A DNA stretch of 45,767 nucleotides from Lentzea flava (GCF_014648475.1 NZ_BMRE01000057.1:1-45767); one strand, 5' to 3'; positions 1 to 7,371 are shown, counted from the first letter of the stretch. Notes: generated by a model not told the origin, from the letters alone. Program-made: numbers and translations.

Positions 1-81
1 GCCAAGGACTGCTCGGCTGCGCCATCGCTTGGGGCTCGGCTCCGCCTTCGCTGGCCTCGCCTTCGGCTTCGGCTTGTCGCG

Positions 82-1011
82 TCAGGGATGGATGGCGCGG
101 CGGATCTCTTCTGCCAGTTCGTGGTTGCCTGCGGCGATGAACTTGCGGCGGGTGCTCATGGTCTTGTTGATTTCGGGGAGGCTGTTCAGGCCGTGGTCCA
201 GAGGGATAGGGCGACCTTCTAGGTCGATGGTGACGCCTCCTGCAGCGTGCAGGATGTAGTGGCCTGGAGAGAGATCCCACACGGCGAAGCCTTTGGCGAA
301 CTCCACCGTCGCGTCGGTGAACCCTGCGGCGACGTGGCAGAGGCTGACGGACCCGAAGTCGACGCCGATGCGGCCCTTGCTCTTGCCGTTGTCTGCTGGT
401 GCGGCGAGGGCGTCGAGGAACTGTTGCTGGCCTGCAAGAGGCTGAAATCGCTCGGCGGGGCGCATGAGGTAGTTGGTGACCAGCGCCTCCGGTAGATGGG
501 CGTGCGAGGGTCGGTTCAACGGGTGTTGCTCGCCGTCCGCGGTGATCGCGAACGCGTGATCGTCGCCGTTGTCGTCGCGTGCTGCGATGTAGAGCTGCAC
601 ATGATGGAAGATGTCGCCTACGACAGCCAGGATCGGTCGTTTCAGGGATCGTGAGTAGATCATGATGTGGGTGTAGCCGTGCAACGCTCGTACTGCGAGC
701 TCGCTGGTGTCCAGCGGATCGACCAGCACGCACAGATCCGGTTCCTGGTCCGGTCCGACGATCTGGGGGTCCGCTTCCTCTGACGCGTAGATGAACGAGG
801 GAAGCACCTCGGTCAGCAAGTCCTTGTAGCGCCGGTGCATCCACAGGTCGTGGTCGGACAGGAAGTTGTCGTGGTGGCGCAGGTTCACGTTTTCTGCGCG
901 CTGACCGGTCAGTGCTGCCTGCACGAGGCGCGGCCGGATCTCGTTCATCATGCCGGTGACCAGGTCGGCGATGCGCAGCGCCAGCTCCGGGATCGGGCTA
1001 TCGGTGGTCAT
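82..1011 (-). CDS. Inositol monophosphatase-like phosphatase
   Basis: 309 residues. The metal-binding signature of the inositol monophosphatase/FBPase superfamily is visible: an EEAD motif at about 78-81, a DPLDTS motif at 98-103 standing in for the usual DPxDGT, and a WD-x-x-x-G motif at about 245-250. The family removes phosphate from inositol phosphates, sugar phosphates or nucleotide phosphates (PAP) with Mg2+. Replacement of GT by TS in the second motif and weak similarity elsewhere mean the substrate cannot be named. It lies 22 bases downstream of the HTH/PRTase-like regulator on the same strand, so the two are probably one operon divergent from the peptide cluster. A 103-base copy of part of this gene (codons about 44-82) recurs at 5490-5592. 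Codons are less GC-biased at third positions than in the genes right of 6600, which suggests acquisition. Confidence 0.72.
   Translation of the reverse strand: MTTDSPIPELALRIADLVTGMMNEIRPRLVQAALTGQRAENVNLRHHDNFLSDHDLWMHRRYKDLLTEVLPSFIYASEEADPQIVGPDQEPDLCVLVDPLDTSELAVRALHGYTHIMIYSRSLKRPILAVVGDIFHHVQLYIAARDDNGDDHAFAITADGEQHPLNRPSHAHLPEALVTNYLMRPAERFQPLAGQQQFLDALAAPADNGKSKGRIGVDFGSVSLCHVAAGFTDATVEFAKGFAVWDLSPGHYILHAAGGVTIDLEGRPIPLDHGLNSLPEINKTMSTRRKFIAAGNHELAEEIRRAIHP
769..880. repeat. Direct repeat, parent copy of 5490-5592
   Basis: Part of the intact phosphatase-like gene that is duplicated about 4.7 kb away in the same orientation. The pair flanks the HTH regulator and the whole peptide cluster, so homologous recombination between the copies would delete 1-5 kb of island. 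Confidence 0.75.
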
Positions 1012-1033
1012 GTGGTGGGTCGCCCTTTGCTGT

Positions 1034-2188
1034 CTATCGCAACTCTAGAGGTGGCTCGATGCCGGGTGGGCTCATGGTTGCGGCGATGAAGATCGCCTCG
1101 AAGTTCGCGGCGCGCATGATCTTCGCGCCGGTCAGGTCGTCGAAGCCGGAGACCTCGAGATTTCGGTCTTTGGTCATTGCACCGAAGACCGCGAAGTAGA
1201 GCTCTGCCTTCGGGTAGCGGGTGCGCAGTTGCCGGGCGATGTAGCCGATGACGTCAGCGTGCTTGACCTCGAAATCGCAGATGATGATCGTGGACGCTTC
1301 GGCGGCTTCTGGGTAGAACGAGTTGACGTCCAGCTCTATGCCGTCGCGGACCTTGTTGCAGCGCAGGTAGCCGATGGGGCAGCGGGAGAAACGCGACGAG
1401 GCGAGGAAGGTCGCCATCACCAGGCCGGCTTCGTTGATTCCGAAGCAGATGTCGGCATCGAGTCGTCTGCCGAGATTCTTGATCTGCAGCGACAGGCGTT
1501 CCACGCCGTAGCCGAAGGTGTCCCAGGTCAGATCCAGCAGTTGTCCCGGCTGGGGGTTGGGCAAGCTGAAGACGCAGATGTCCGGGTTGCCGTGTTCGAC
1601 GGTGGGCACCGTCAGTGTGAATTCGGGGCCTACCTGTGCTGGTGCTTTGTGGGAGCTGGCAATGCGAACGGGCGTGACGGTGGTGTTCCGTGATGCGTCC
1701 GTTGCGGGACGTCTGTCTACTGTGTACTGCTTGAGGGCGAGTTGGTCCTCGGCTCCGAGTCGTTCGTACGCTTCGGCGATCAATTCGATGGGGCTGATGT
1801 TCTCGTCGGCGACCCCCAGCGGTCCTCGGCCGTAGGCGGCGCACAAGATGAGCAGTGCTGATATCGACGGAGGCGAGCCCTGTCCGCGGCTGCGCGCCCA
1901 GGTCTCCCAAGCGTTGATCGTGGTGCCGCCCAGACTGGTCTGATTCCCGGTGACCTCGTTGTAGCGGACTGCTGCTTGATCTTGCGACAAGCCCGCCGCG
2001 TATCGATGAGCCTGCAAGCTCGGTACATCCGGATGTCTCGCAGCCAGTTCCGCTGCCGCGAGCTTCACCGAACCCAGCTCGGACCACAGGCGCCTGCCTT
2101 GGGCGGCCAGTTCGCGGCCTCGTGCTTGCGGGCTCACGTGCTTGTTCCCACGCGTGTGCCCTTGCGGTGAGCTGGACGAAGTGACCAC
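1034..2188 (-). CDS. HTH regulator with phosphoribosyltransferase-like C-terminal domain
   Basis: 384 residues from a GTG preceded by GAGGGG; a GTG 17 codons further in is an alternative start. Residues about 60-120 look like an XRE-type helix-turn-helix (AGLSQDQAA followed by a TINAWE recognition-helix-like stretch). Residues about 225-370 resemble a type I phosphoribosyltransferase fold: a strand-loop at 244-262 (ADICFGINEAG) and a hydrophobic strand ending in acidic residues at 300-306 (TIIICDF) where enzymes carry the DDxxTTG PRPP loop. The TTG part is missing, so I infer a ligand-binding rather than catalytic domain, by analogy with PurR of Bacillus (HTH plus PRTase-like sensor). It is divergent from the peptide/cyclase operon across a promoter region with two perfect palindromes, so it is the natural candidate regulator. 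No direct proof of its ligand or target. Confidence 0.6.
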   Translation of the reverse strand: MVTSSSSPQGHTRGNKHVSPQARGRELAAQGRRLWSELGSVKLAAAELAARHPDVPSLQAHRYAAGLSQDQAAVRYNEVTGNQTSLGGTTINAWETWARSRGQGSPPSISALLILCAAYGRGPLGVADENISPIELIAEAYERLGAEDQLALKQYTVDRRPATDASRNTTVTPVRIASSHKAPAQVGPEFTLTVPTVEHGNPDICVFSLPNPQPGQLLDLTWDTFGYGVERLSLQIKNLGRRLDADICFGINEAGLVMATFLASSRFSRCPIGYLRCNKVRDGIELDVNSFYPEAAEASTIIICDFEVKHADVIGYIARQLRTRYPKAELYFAVFGAMTKDRNLEVSGFDDLTGAKIMRAANFEAIFIAATMSPPGIEPPLELR

Positions 2189-2392
2189 GGGTGCCCCTCG
2201 ATCCGAGGATCGGCAACTACACTGGGCATCTTACCCATCACAGTGGGCAACCTTGGTTGCTCGGTCATCGTCGCAGGTCAGCGCACCCACCAATCCGTTT
2301 GTTGTCGGTCCGCGGTACAGGTGTCAGAAGCCCTCTCAACTGCGACGGTGTTGCTCACCAACTGATCGTGTTCCTGGGTGAGGAAGAAGTGC
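2189..2392. promoter_or_regulatory. Divergent promoter region with palindromes
   Basis: This 204-base gap separates the HTH/PRTase gene (minus) from the peptide-cluster operon (plus). It contains two perfect palindromes: CGATCC-GA-GGATCG at 2199-2212 and GCAACC-TT-GGTTGC at 2247-2260. Between them is a set of alternating TGGGC/CCCA half-sites (2223-2247). The first palindrome is 11 bases upstream of the regulator GTG and would overlap its promoter. This arrangement suits operators for a local dimeric regulator; which palindrome is bound is not known. Confidence 0.45.
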
Positions 2393-3037
2393 ATGGCGCC
2401 ACAGTGGATGCGCGTCGTTCCCTACGTCACGGCTTGGAGCGCCGAACAGAACTTGCCGTACGAGTTGGTAGAACGCCCTGGTTGCGGCGTGGGCTACGCG
2501 GACGAGTTGTTGACCGATCGAGATTCCCGTGGAGTGTTGTGGCATCGAGTTGCGGTGCGCCGGCAGGTCGGACGACCGGAGTTCGGCAGGGTTCATCCGT
2601 TGCGTCAACGGCGCGCCATGCTCAGGTTGTTGTGTCAGGTCTGTGCCGGTCCTGCCGATCAGACGGAGGACGGCGTCCTCTGGCTGCTGCGGGACTACCA
2701 GGATGACTGGCCGGGCTGGCCGGAAGGCATGGCTTCGGTCGAACCGCCTGTCTGCGTGCCTTGTTTCGCGATCTCGCTGAAGCTCTGTCCTGCGCTACGG
2801 CGTGGCGCTGTGGCTGTCCGGGTTCGTGAGTTCCCGATCGCGGGCGTACGGGGTGCGGTCTACCGGAATGGAGTGCCCGCTCCCGTTGCAGTCGCAGCGG
2901 CCAACGTGTCCTACGACGACCCCGTTGTTCGCCGGGTTGTGGCCACTGCCCTTGTTCGTGAGCTTCGGGGCTGCACCTTGGTTCCAGTCGCGGAACTCAC
3001 CGGTACTCGCGTCTCCATGAACGGATCGAAAGTGTGA
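2393..3037 (+). CDS. CxxC-containing protein of unknown function
   Basis: 214 residues from ATG 2393, which has AGGAAG at 2381-2386; an upstream in-frame GTG at 2378 is unlikely because it overlaps that site. Two paired cysteine motifs, C81-x2-C84 and C121-x2-C124, with C132 nearby, suggest a zinc or iron site. WLLRDYQDDWPGWPEG lies between the two pairs. I recognise no enzyme family and see neither a PqqD/RRE-like domain nor a transglutaminase-type protease triad, so it is not an obvious lasso B protein. The stop lies 11 bases before the 36-residue peptide gene, so the two are probably co-transcribed and the protein may belong to the peptide pathway (inference). Codon use resembles the rest of the island. 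Confidence 0.6.
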   Translation: MAPQWMRVVPYVTAWSAEQNLPYELVERPGCGVGYADELLTDRDSRGVLWHRVAVRRQVGRPEFGRVHPLRQRRAMLRLLCQVCAGPADQTEDGVLWLLRDYQDDWPGWPEGMASVEPPVCVPCFAISLKLCPALRRGAVAVRVREFPIAGVRGAVYRNGVPAPVAVAAANVSYDDPVVRRVVATALVRELRGCTLVPVAELTGTRVSMNGSKV

Positions 3038-3048
3038 GAGGAGGGGAG

Positions 3049-3159
3049 ATGGACGAGTTCGCGCACGTGTTCACCGGTCCTTTCGTACTCGAAGTGATCA
3101 GCGAGTACACGAAGGAGGCAGGTAGTTCCGACACCAGCGACGAGTACGACGAGATGTGA
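3049..3159 (+). CDS. Candidate lasso-type RiPP precursor peptide, 36 residues
   Basis: ATG at 3049 follows a perfect Shine-Dalgarno AGGAGG (3039-3044). The peptide is very acidic at its end. Its first part has an F8-x2-P11-x-V13 motif that mirrors the YxxPxL leader signature of lasso precursors. In canonical precursors (fusilassin type) that Tyr lies 17 residues before the core. Counting 17 from F8 puts core residue 1 at G25, giving a 12-residue core GSSDTSDEYDEM with acidic residues at core positions 7 (Asp) and 8 (Glu), where the isopeptide ring must close. The usual Thr at -2 is Glu here. The gene sits directly before a macrolactam-cyclase gene. The ORF and its position are seen directly; lasso identity is inferred. 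Alternatives are a follower-type precursor as in triculamin, or a small acidic protein of other function. Confidence 0.6.
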   Translation: MDEFAHVFTGPFVLEVISEYTKEAGSSDTSDEYDEM

Positions 3160-3174
3160 TCAACCGCTTGGGGT

Positions 3175-3197
3175 GGCGGCCGTTCTGCGTCGCCGCC
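3175..3197 (+). terminator. Hairpin between peptide gene and cyclase gene
   Basis: GGCGGC at 3175-3180 pairs perfectly with GCCGCC at 3192-3197 across an 11-base loop, in the 63-base gap after the precursor stop. There is no T-tract. A partial terminator here would make the small peptide more abundant than the downstream enzymes, as is common in RiPP operons. That role is inferred. Confidence 0.4.
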
Positions 3198-3222
3198 CTC
3201 GGCGCTGCAACGGAGGTGCGCA

Positions 3223-4806
3223 GTGTTGGACTTCCGGCTCGACCTGTCCACATCGGATCTGAGGTGGCGCAAGGGCGACGGCCGTTGGATGTGTGGCCCG
3301 AGTTGGATCAAGCCGTTCGAGCATCCGCTGCTGGAGCAGTTCGCTGTCACGAACGGCGGGTCGACGCTGTTGATCACACGAGAGCGTCAGGCGTCGGCTC
3401 TGGCCGTGCCTTTGTCGGATGACGTGGAGTTCGTTGACCCACCGACTTATGAGAAGTATCGGTCGGAGATGCGGACGTGGCCGCTGGAGTCCCTGGTTGT
3501 GGAGCATCATCACGATGAGGGCACCTTCTGCGTTCGAGCGGGTCAGTGGGGAAGTGCTCCGGTGTACCTGGTTGAGGTGGGGCAGCAACTCCGCGGAGCG
3601 TGGTCCCTGCCTGAACTTCGGCCCTACGTGCGAGCCGATCGATTGAATGCGTTGGAGGTGACGCGAGGACTCACGTACCGCTTGCGGTACAGCCGTGAGA
3701 CGCCTTTCGAAGGTGTCTTTCAGCTCACCGAACGCGCGGAGGCGGAGTACACGCGAGTCCTTGGTCTGCGGATGAGGTACCCGGAACCTGCGAAGCACGC
3801 ACTGCCCCGAGACATCCGGGAGGACGTCGACCTCGTCGACGTTTTCGAGCAGGAGCTGGAGCGGGCTGTCTCCGCGTGGCCCTTCGTCTCCCGGGAAACC
3901 GCCGTCGAGTTGTCCGGCGGTCTTGATTCCGCGAACGTGGCGATGACGTTGGCGGCTCTCGGTCACCGTGATGTCCTGGCCTACGCGCTGATCTTCGGCG
4001 GCGACATCGGGCGGCAGCAGTCGAGGCGTCGTCGCGAGATGATCGAGCACTGCGGCTTCCAGGACTTGCGGGTCGATGCGCTGGACCACCCACCGCTGCG
4101 GCCGTTCGGGGCGAGGGCGAGCGGAGAGCCGCTGCATCCGCTCGCTCAGCCGTACCACGAAGGACTGGAACACATCCTCGAACTCGCTCGTGGTCGCGGA
4201 GTCACGACAGTGTTCACGGGCGATGGTGGTGATCAGCTCTTCAGCTTGCGTGAGGCCGAGTGGGCGGCGTTGGGAACTCGTCCTGGCCGCAACAACCCCC
4301 ATCGACCTCTGCCCACCTGGCTCGGCGAGCGCACCCTCGAGCAGCTGGAGGCAGTGGACTCGAACCTGGCTCCCGCCACTGTCCTCAACCCTTCCGCGTT
4401 GTTGGGCTTCGCGTCACGCACGCCGCAGTACATGGCAGCCGGGATGTGGCAGGTTTCGCCTCTCTGCTCGCCCCGGCTGGCTGCCTTCTGCGAGCAACTG
4501 CCCGTCGAATGGCGGATGCGCAAGCACCTGGCTCGCGAACGACTGCGACGGCTGGCATTCTCGGCCGATGTGGTCAACCCACCCCTTCGGGAGAACTTCA
4601 CGCACGTGATGGAGTACGCGCTTGCCGAGTTCGGCATGTCCTTGCTGAAGCAGCGACTACATCACTCGATCTTGGTTGATCTCGGATATGTCGACGGGAA
4701 CGAGCTGCGTGCCGTTCATGACCGAATCGCCGATGGTGGTGAGATGGACCTTTCCATCTTCGCCTTTCTCCGGATGGAGCTCGGCGTGCGAAGCATGGTG
4801 TCGTGA
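3223..4806 (+). CDS. Asparagine synthetase-like macrolactam (lasso) cyclase
   Basis: 527 residues from GTG 3223 with CGGAGG at 3211-3216. The C-terminal half is an ATP-pyrophosphatase/asparagine synthetase domain: PP-loop SGGLDS at 231-236 and FTGDGGDQLF at 331-340, the motifs that bind ATP and Mg2+ in AsnB and lasso C enzymes. The N-terminal half keeps the length of a class II glutaminase domain but lacks the catalytic Cys at position 2 (Met-Leu-Asp instead), so it cannot use glutamine. This combination is the hallmark of lasso cyclases, which adenylate an Asp/Glu side chain and close the ring on the core N-terminus. The length suits the albusnodin/ikarugamycin-type macrolactam cyclase group as I remember it. 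Position after the small peptide and before an acetyltransferase supports RiPP cyclisation. Catalysis of this particular peptide is inferred. Confidence 0.78.
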   Translation: MLDFRLDLSTSDLRWRKGDGRWMCGPSWIKPFEHPLLEQFAVTNGGSTLLITRERQASALAVPLSDDVEFVDPPTYEKYRSEMRTWPLESLVVEHHHDEGTFCVRAGQWGSAPVYLVEVGQQLRGAWSLPELRPYVRADRLNALEVTRGLTYRLRYSRETPFEGVFQLTERAEAEYTRVLGLRMRYPEPAKHALPRDIREDVDLVDVFEQELERAVSAWPFVSRETAVELSGGLDSANVAMTLAALGHRDVLAYALIFGGDIGRQQSRRRREMIEHCGFQDLRVDALDHPPLRPFGARASGEPLHPLAQPYHEGLEHILELARGRGVTTVFTGDGGDQLFSLREAEWAALGTRPGRNNPHRPLPTWLGERTLEQLEAVDSNLAPATVLNPSALLGFASRTPQYMAAGMWQVSPLCSPRLAAFCEQLPVEWRMRKHLARERLRRLAFSADVVNPPLRENFTHVMEYALAEFGMSLLKQRLHHSILVDLGYVDGNELRAVHDRIADGGEMDLSIFAFLRMELGVRSMVS

Positions 4807-5390
4807 TGTCCGGGGCGGGCGTGTTCGAGATGAGGCCTGGCAGAGAGGCCGATCGCCCGGCCGCAGCCGAGATGATCAGATCGCGAGCGGTGTGGATGCG
4901 CGAGCGGGGACAGCGCTGGCAGTCCTGGCACGCGAGGGCGGGTCAGTTGGCCGAGCAGATCGGTACAGGTCGTTGGCCGGTCTTCGTCCTGACCAAGGAC
5001 CACCGGATCGTCGGCATGACAACGGCCACCTTCACGGTGCCGCATCTGGGGTGGGCTGAAGACGAGATCGCTGAACCATCTGTCTTCCTGCAGACCACTG
5101 TCACCGATCCATCATTCGCCGGAGCCGGGCTCGGCGTGTTGATTGCCTATTGGGCGCTCGACTATGCCGCGGTGAACGGGAAGCGGTGGACCCGGCGGGG
5201 TGTTCTGACGGTCGGCGAGGACAATCTCGGGCTCGTGCGGTACTACCAGTCGCAGGGTTGGCGGGTCGTCCGTGCACTCTCCCACCCGCACAAGCCAGGC
5301 GTGACTGTCTGGTCCCTGCAACGCCCAGCCGTGCCTCAGCACGAACTACGTGAGCTGGTGCGGTGGCAGCGTGAGCCTGTCAGAGAGTGA
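4806..5390 (+). CDS. GNAT N-acetyltransferase
   Basis: 194 residues from ATG 4806, whose A is the last base of the cyclase stop (TGATG), implying translational coupling; a GTG one codon earlier is possible. The acetyl-CoA pyrophosphate loop is visible as AGAGLGVL around residues 101-108, followed by a helix and a late motif with NLGLVRYYQSQGWRVV typical of GNAT folds. In albusnodin and triculamin clusters a GNAT enzyme acetylates a lysine of the lasso peptide for maturation or self-protection. Here the predicted core has no lysine; the only lysine (K22) is in the leader, so the target may be the N-terminus, another molecule or a different core. The last codons overlap a duplicated copy of the 3' end of the neighbouring oxidoreductase (from 5380), so the natural C-terminus may have been altered by recombination. 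Confidence 0.75.
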   Translation: MSGAGVFEMRPGREADRPAAAEMIRSRAVWMRERGQRWQSWHARAGQLAEQIGTGRWPVFVLTKDHRIVGMTTATFTVPHLGWAEDEIAEPSVFLQTTVTDPSFAGAGLGVLIAYWALDYAAVNGKRWTRRGVLTVGEDNLGLVRYYQSQGWRVVRALSHPHKPGVTVWSLQRPAVPQHELRELVRWQREPVRE

Positions 5391-5418
5391 CCGAGTCCCC
5401 TGTGGTGGCCGGCTGCTT
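5380..5418. repeat. Duplicated 3' end of the oxidoreductase gene (copy 1)
   Basis: This stretch matches 5637-5675, the 3' end of the Gfo/Idh/MocA oxidoreductase gene, in the same orientation. The first 21 bases differ at two positions; after a 3-base insertion the next 8 bases (GGTGGCCG) are identical, and CTGCTT is shared further on. It overlaps the stop codon of the acetyltransferase. The two copies bracket about 220 bases that also contain a phosphatase-gene fragment, so this is a likely island junction. Confidence 0.7.
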
Positions 5419-5489
5419 TGTATCGGCGTGGGGCGGCTTCTGTGTTGTATCTGCCGATCCTGGCCGGTTTGTAAGAGGTAGCGTCGGCG

Positions 5490-5592
5490 GTCCGCTTCCT
5501 CTGACGCGCAGATGAACGAGGGGAGCACCTCGGTCAGCAAGCCCAGGTGCATCCACAGGTCGTGGTCGGACAGGAAGTTGTCGTGGTGGCGC
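5490..5592 (-). pseudogene. Fragment of the inositol-phosphatase-like gene
   Basis: These 103 bases match 769-880 in the same orientation, with one 9-base deletion and only a few substitutions. They correspond to codons about 44-82 of the phosphatase-like gene, including the EEAD metal motif. Nothing else of the gene is present and there is no start or full frame, so it is a remnant. Its near identity points to a recent duplication or to exchange between two related islands. Confidence 0.8.
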
Positions 5593-5636
5593 TGCTTGCA
5601 CCAGGTGAGGGAGGCACGCGAGGGGTTGCCCTTTGG

Positions 5637-6644
5637 TCAGAGAGCGACTGAGTCCCCGGTGGCCGCCGACTGCTTGGCCGCCTCGATCACTTCGAGGCCC
5701 GTGACGGCGTCCTGAGGCGACACCGGGGCCACCCCGGCGGCGACTGAGGCGTAGAAGTCCTGGTAGGCGCCCGGTTCGGTGCGGAGTGGTTTGCCGCCCA
5801 GCGTGCCCCAGGATTCCTCGGGTTCCTCGCCCCAGCCCTCGGTGGTGGGGGATTCGCCTGCCTTCAGGCGCTCTTCCTGGGGGTCCATGCCGTGTTTGAC
5901 GTAGGCCGCGTCGTGGCCCAGGACGCGGAAGCGGGGGCCCAGGTCGGCTGCCAGGGCGCTCATCCAGAGGTGGGAGCGCACGCCGTTTTCGTGGGACAGG
6001 GAGAGGAAGACGTCGTCGTCGGCTCGGGCGCCGGGGCGGACTGTGGCGATTTCGGCGTGGACGGTCAGGGGGCGGCCGAAGAGGGCCACGGACTGGTCCA
6101 CCAGGTGGGTGCCCAGGTCGAAGAGGATGCTGCCCAGGTCGGCTGGGTCGCCGGATTCCTTCCACGAGGACTTGATTTCCGGGCGGTAGCGTTCGAAGCG
6201 GGACTCGAAGCGGTGGACTTTGCCCAGGGCGTTGGTGGACAGGAGTTTTTGGACCGTCAGGAAGTCGCCGTCCCAGCGGCGGTTGTGGAACGGGACCAGC
6301 ATCAGGCCCCTGGAGGAGGCTATGGAGGCCAGGGCTCTGGCTTCGGCGGCTGAGCCGGCGAACGGCTTGTCGACCACCACGTTGAGGCCGTGTTCCAGGA
6401 CCTGGCGGGCGTGGGTGGCGTGGAAGCGGTTCGGGGTCGTGATGACGACCAGGTCGAACTTGCCGGACCAGACTTCGTCCAGAGAGGACAGCAGGCGGGC
6501 GGACGGGTAGCGCTCGGCGACCTCGGCTTGGCGGGCCGGGTTGGCGGTGACCACGGCGGAGAGTTCCAGGCCTGGGGTGGTGGCGATGAACGGGGCATGG
6601 AAGGCCGCCCCGCCTAGTCCGTAGCCGACCAGTGCTGTGCGCAT
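5637..6644 (-). CDS. Gfo/Idh/MocA family oxidoreductase
   Basis: 335 residues from ATG 6644. An N-terminal Rossmann dinucleotide site reads GYGLGG at 7-12. The family EKP motif appears as DKP at 92-94; its Lys takes part in catalysis and cofactor binding. The C-terminal half has the expected alpha/beta substrate domain with FDLGTHLVDQ. Members oxidise or reduce sugars, inositols or related alcohols with NAD(P). Its start is 9 bases downstream of the tandem-MerR gene stop, so the two form an operon. The last 39 bases of the gene are duplicated at 5380, marking the edge of the acquired island. Substrate unknown. Confidence 0.85.
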   Translation of the reverse strand: MRTALVGYGLGGAAFHAPFIATTPGLELSAVVTANPARQAEVAERYPSARLLSSLDEVWSGKFDLVVITTPNRFHATHARQVLEHGLNVVVDKPFAGSAAEARALASIASSRGLMLVPFHNRRWDGDFLTVQKLLSTNALGKVHRFESRFERYRPEIKSSWKESGDPADLGSILFDLGTHLVDQSVALFGRPLTVHAEIATVRPGARADDDVFLSLSHENGVRSHLWMSALAADLGPRFRVLGHDAAYVKHGMDPQEERLKAGESPTTEGWGEEPEESWGTLGGKPLRTEPGAYQDFYASVAAGVAPVSPQDAVTGLEVIEAAKQSAATGDSVAL

Positions 6645-6653
6645 GCGATCAGC

Positions 6654-7358
6654 CTAAGCGTCCTGCTTCGTGGGCTGTGGGGTGGAGCGGGCCGTCAGGT
6701 AGTCGTCGAGGTGGGCGGCGGCGGTGAGCATGGCGCGGCCTCGGGTGTTCAGGCGGTGGCGCCAGTCGGTCAGGGCTGCCGCCAGGGTGTCGGTGCCGCC
6801 TGCCGTGCGGATTTGGTCCACCACCAGCGCTATGCGGGACAAGGGATAGCCGCCTCGGCGGAGGAGGTGGGCCAGTTCGGCGTCGCGGACGTCCTCGGCG
6901 GTGAAGACGCGGTGGCCGGTGGGTTCGCGGGCCGGGACGAGGATGCCGGCCTCCTCCCAGGCTCGCAGTGTGGCCGGGGTGACGTTCAGGCGTCTGGCCA
7001 GTTCACCGATCGAGCGTGGGTGCAGGACTGGCTCGAAGTCGGTCAGGTCCTCGGCGGCCCGGCTCACCGCGTTGAGGGTCTCGCGGTCGCGGAGGAGTTG
7101 TTCGTGGCCGCGGTCGATGGTGTGCAGGACGTCGTCGAGGGAGTTGGCGTGAATCGCGTTCATGATCTGGCCCGCTGTCGCGTGGCCGAAGGCTGGGATC
7201 AGGGCGATGAACGTGCGCAGCGCTGCGGCGTGGACCTCGGTGTAGACGCGGTAGCCGGACGGGGTGCGCTCGGCGGGTGGGATGAAGCCGGACTGCTCGT
7301 AGTTGCGCACCGCTTGCGTTGAGAGGCCGTGTTCGCGGGCGAGGTCGGACGGACGCAC
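6654..7358 (-). CDS. Tandem MerR-type transcriptional regulator
   Basis: 234 residues from GTG 7358; an ATG at 7439 would add 27 residues but would run through the divergent promoter into the neighbouring gene. Two MerR winged-HTH units are visible, one at the N-terminus (DLAREHGLSTQAVRNYE then SGYRVYT) and a second after about 110 residues (ELARRLNVTPATLRAWEEAG then TGHRVFT). Between them is a helical segment. Two-headed MerR proteins of this kind (TioE-like) occur in actinomycetes next to resistance or antibiotic genes. It is divergent from the erythromycin-esterase-like gene, which is the probable target, and co-directional with the oxidoreductase. No Shine-Dalgarno sequence precedes the GTG; a TCTAAAGT stretch just upstream could be a -10 for leaderless expression. 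Confidence 0.82.
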   Translation of the reverse strand: MRPSDLAREHGLSTQAVRNYEQSGFIPPAERTPSGYRVYTEVHAAALRTFIALIPAFGHATAGQIMNAIHANSLDDVLHTIDRGHEQLLRDRETLNAVSRAAEDLTDFEPVLHPRSIGELARRLNVTPATLRAWEEAGILVPAREPTGHRVFTAEDVRDAELAHLLRRGGYPLSRIALVVDQIRTAGGTDTLAAALTDWRHRLNTRGRAMLTAAAHLDDYLTARSTPQPTKQDA

Positions 7359-7371
7359 GGTTGAGACTTTA

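Noticed and set aside
1..81. Repetitive CTTCGGC/GGCTCGGC-type stretch at the left edge
   Set aside because: Looks like low-complexity GC-rich sequence downstream of the phosphatase gene; no stable hairpin or gene could be supported and the window ends here.
3160..4302. Long minus-strand frame opposite the cyclase gene
   Set aside because: Low-complexity Arg/Pro-rich translation typical of the antisense of GC-rich codons; the plus-strand frame has clear enzyme motifs.
5380..5418. Integrase-type attachment site at the oxidoreductase 3' end
   Set aside because: The repeat is real, but no integrase or recombinase gene is in the window and the copies are imperfect, so a true att site cannot be claimed; reported only as a recombination scar.
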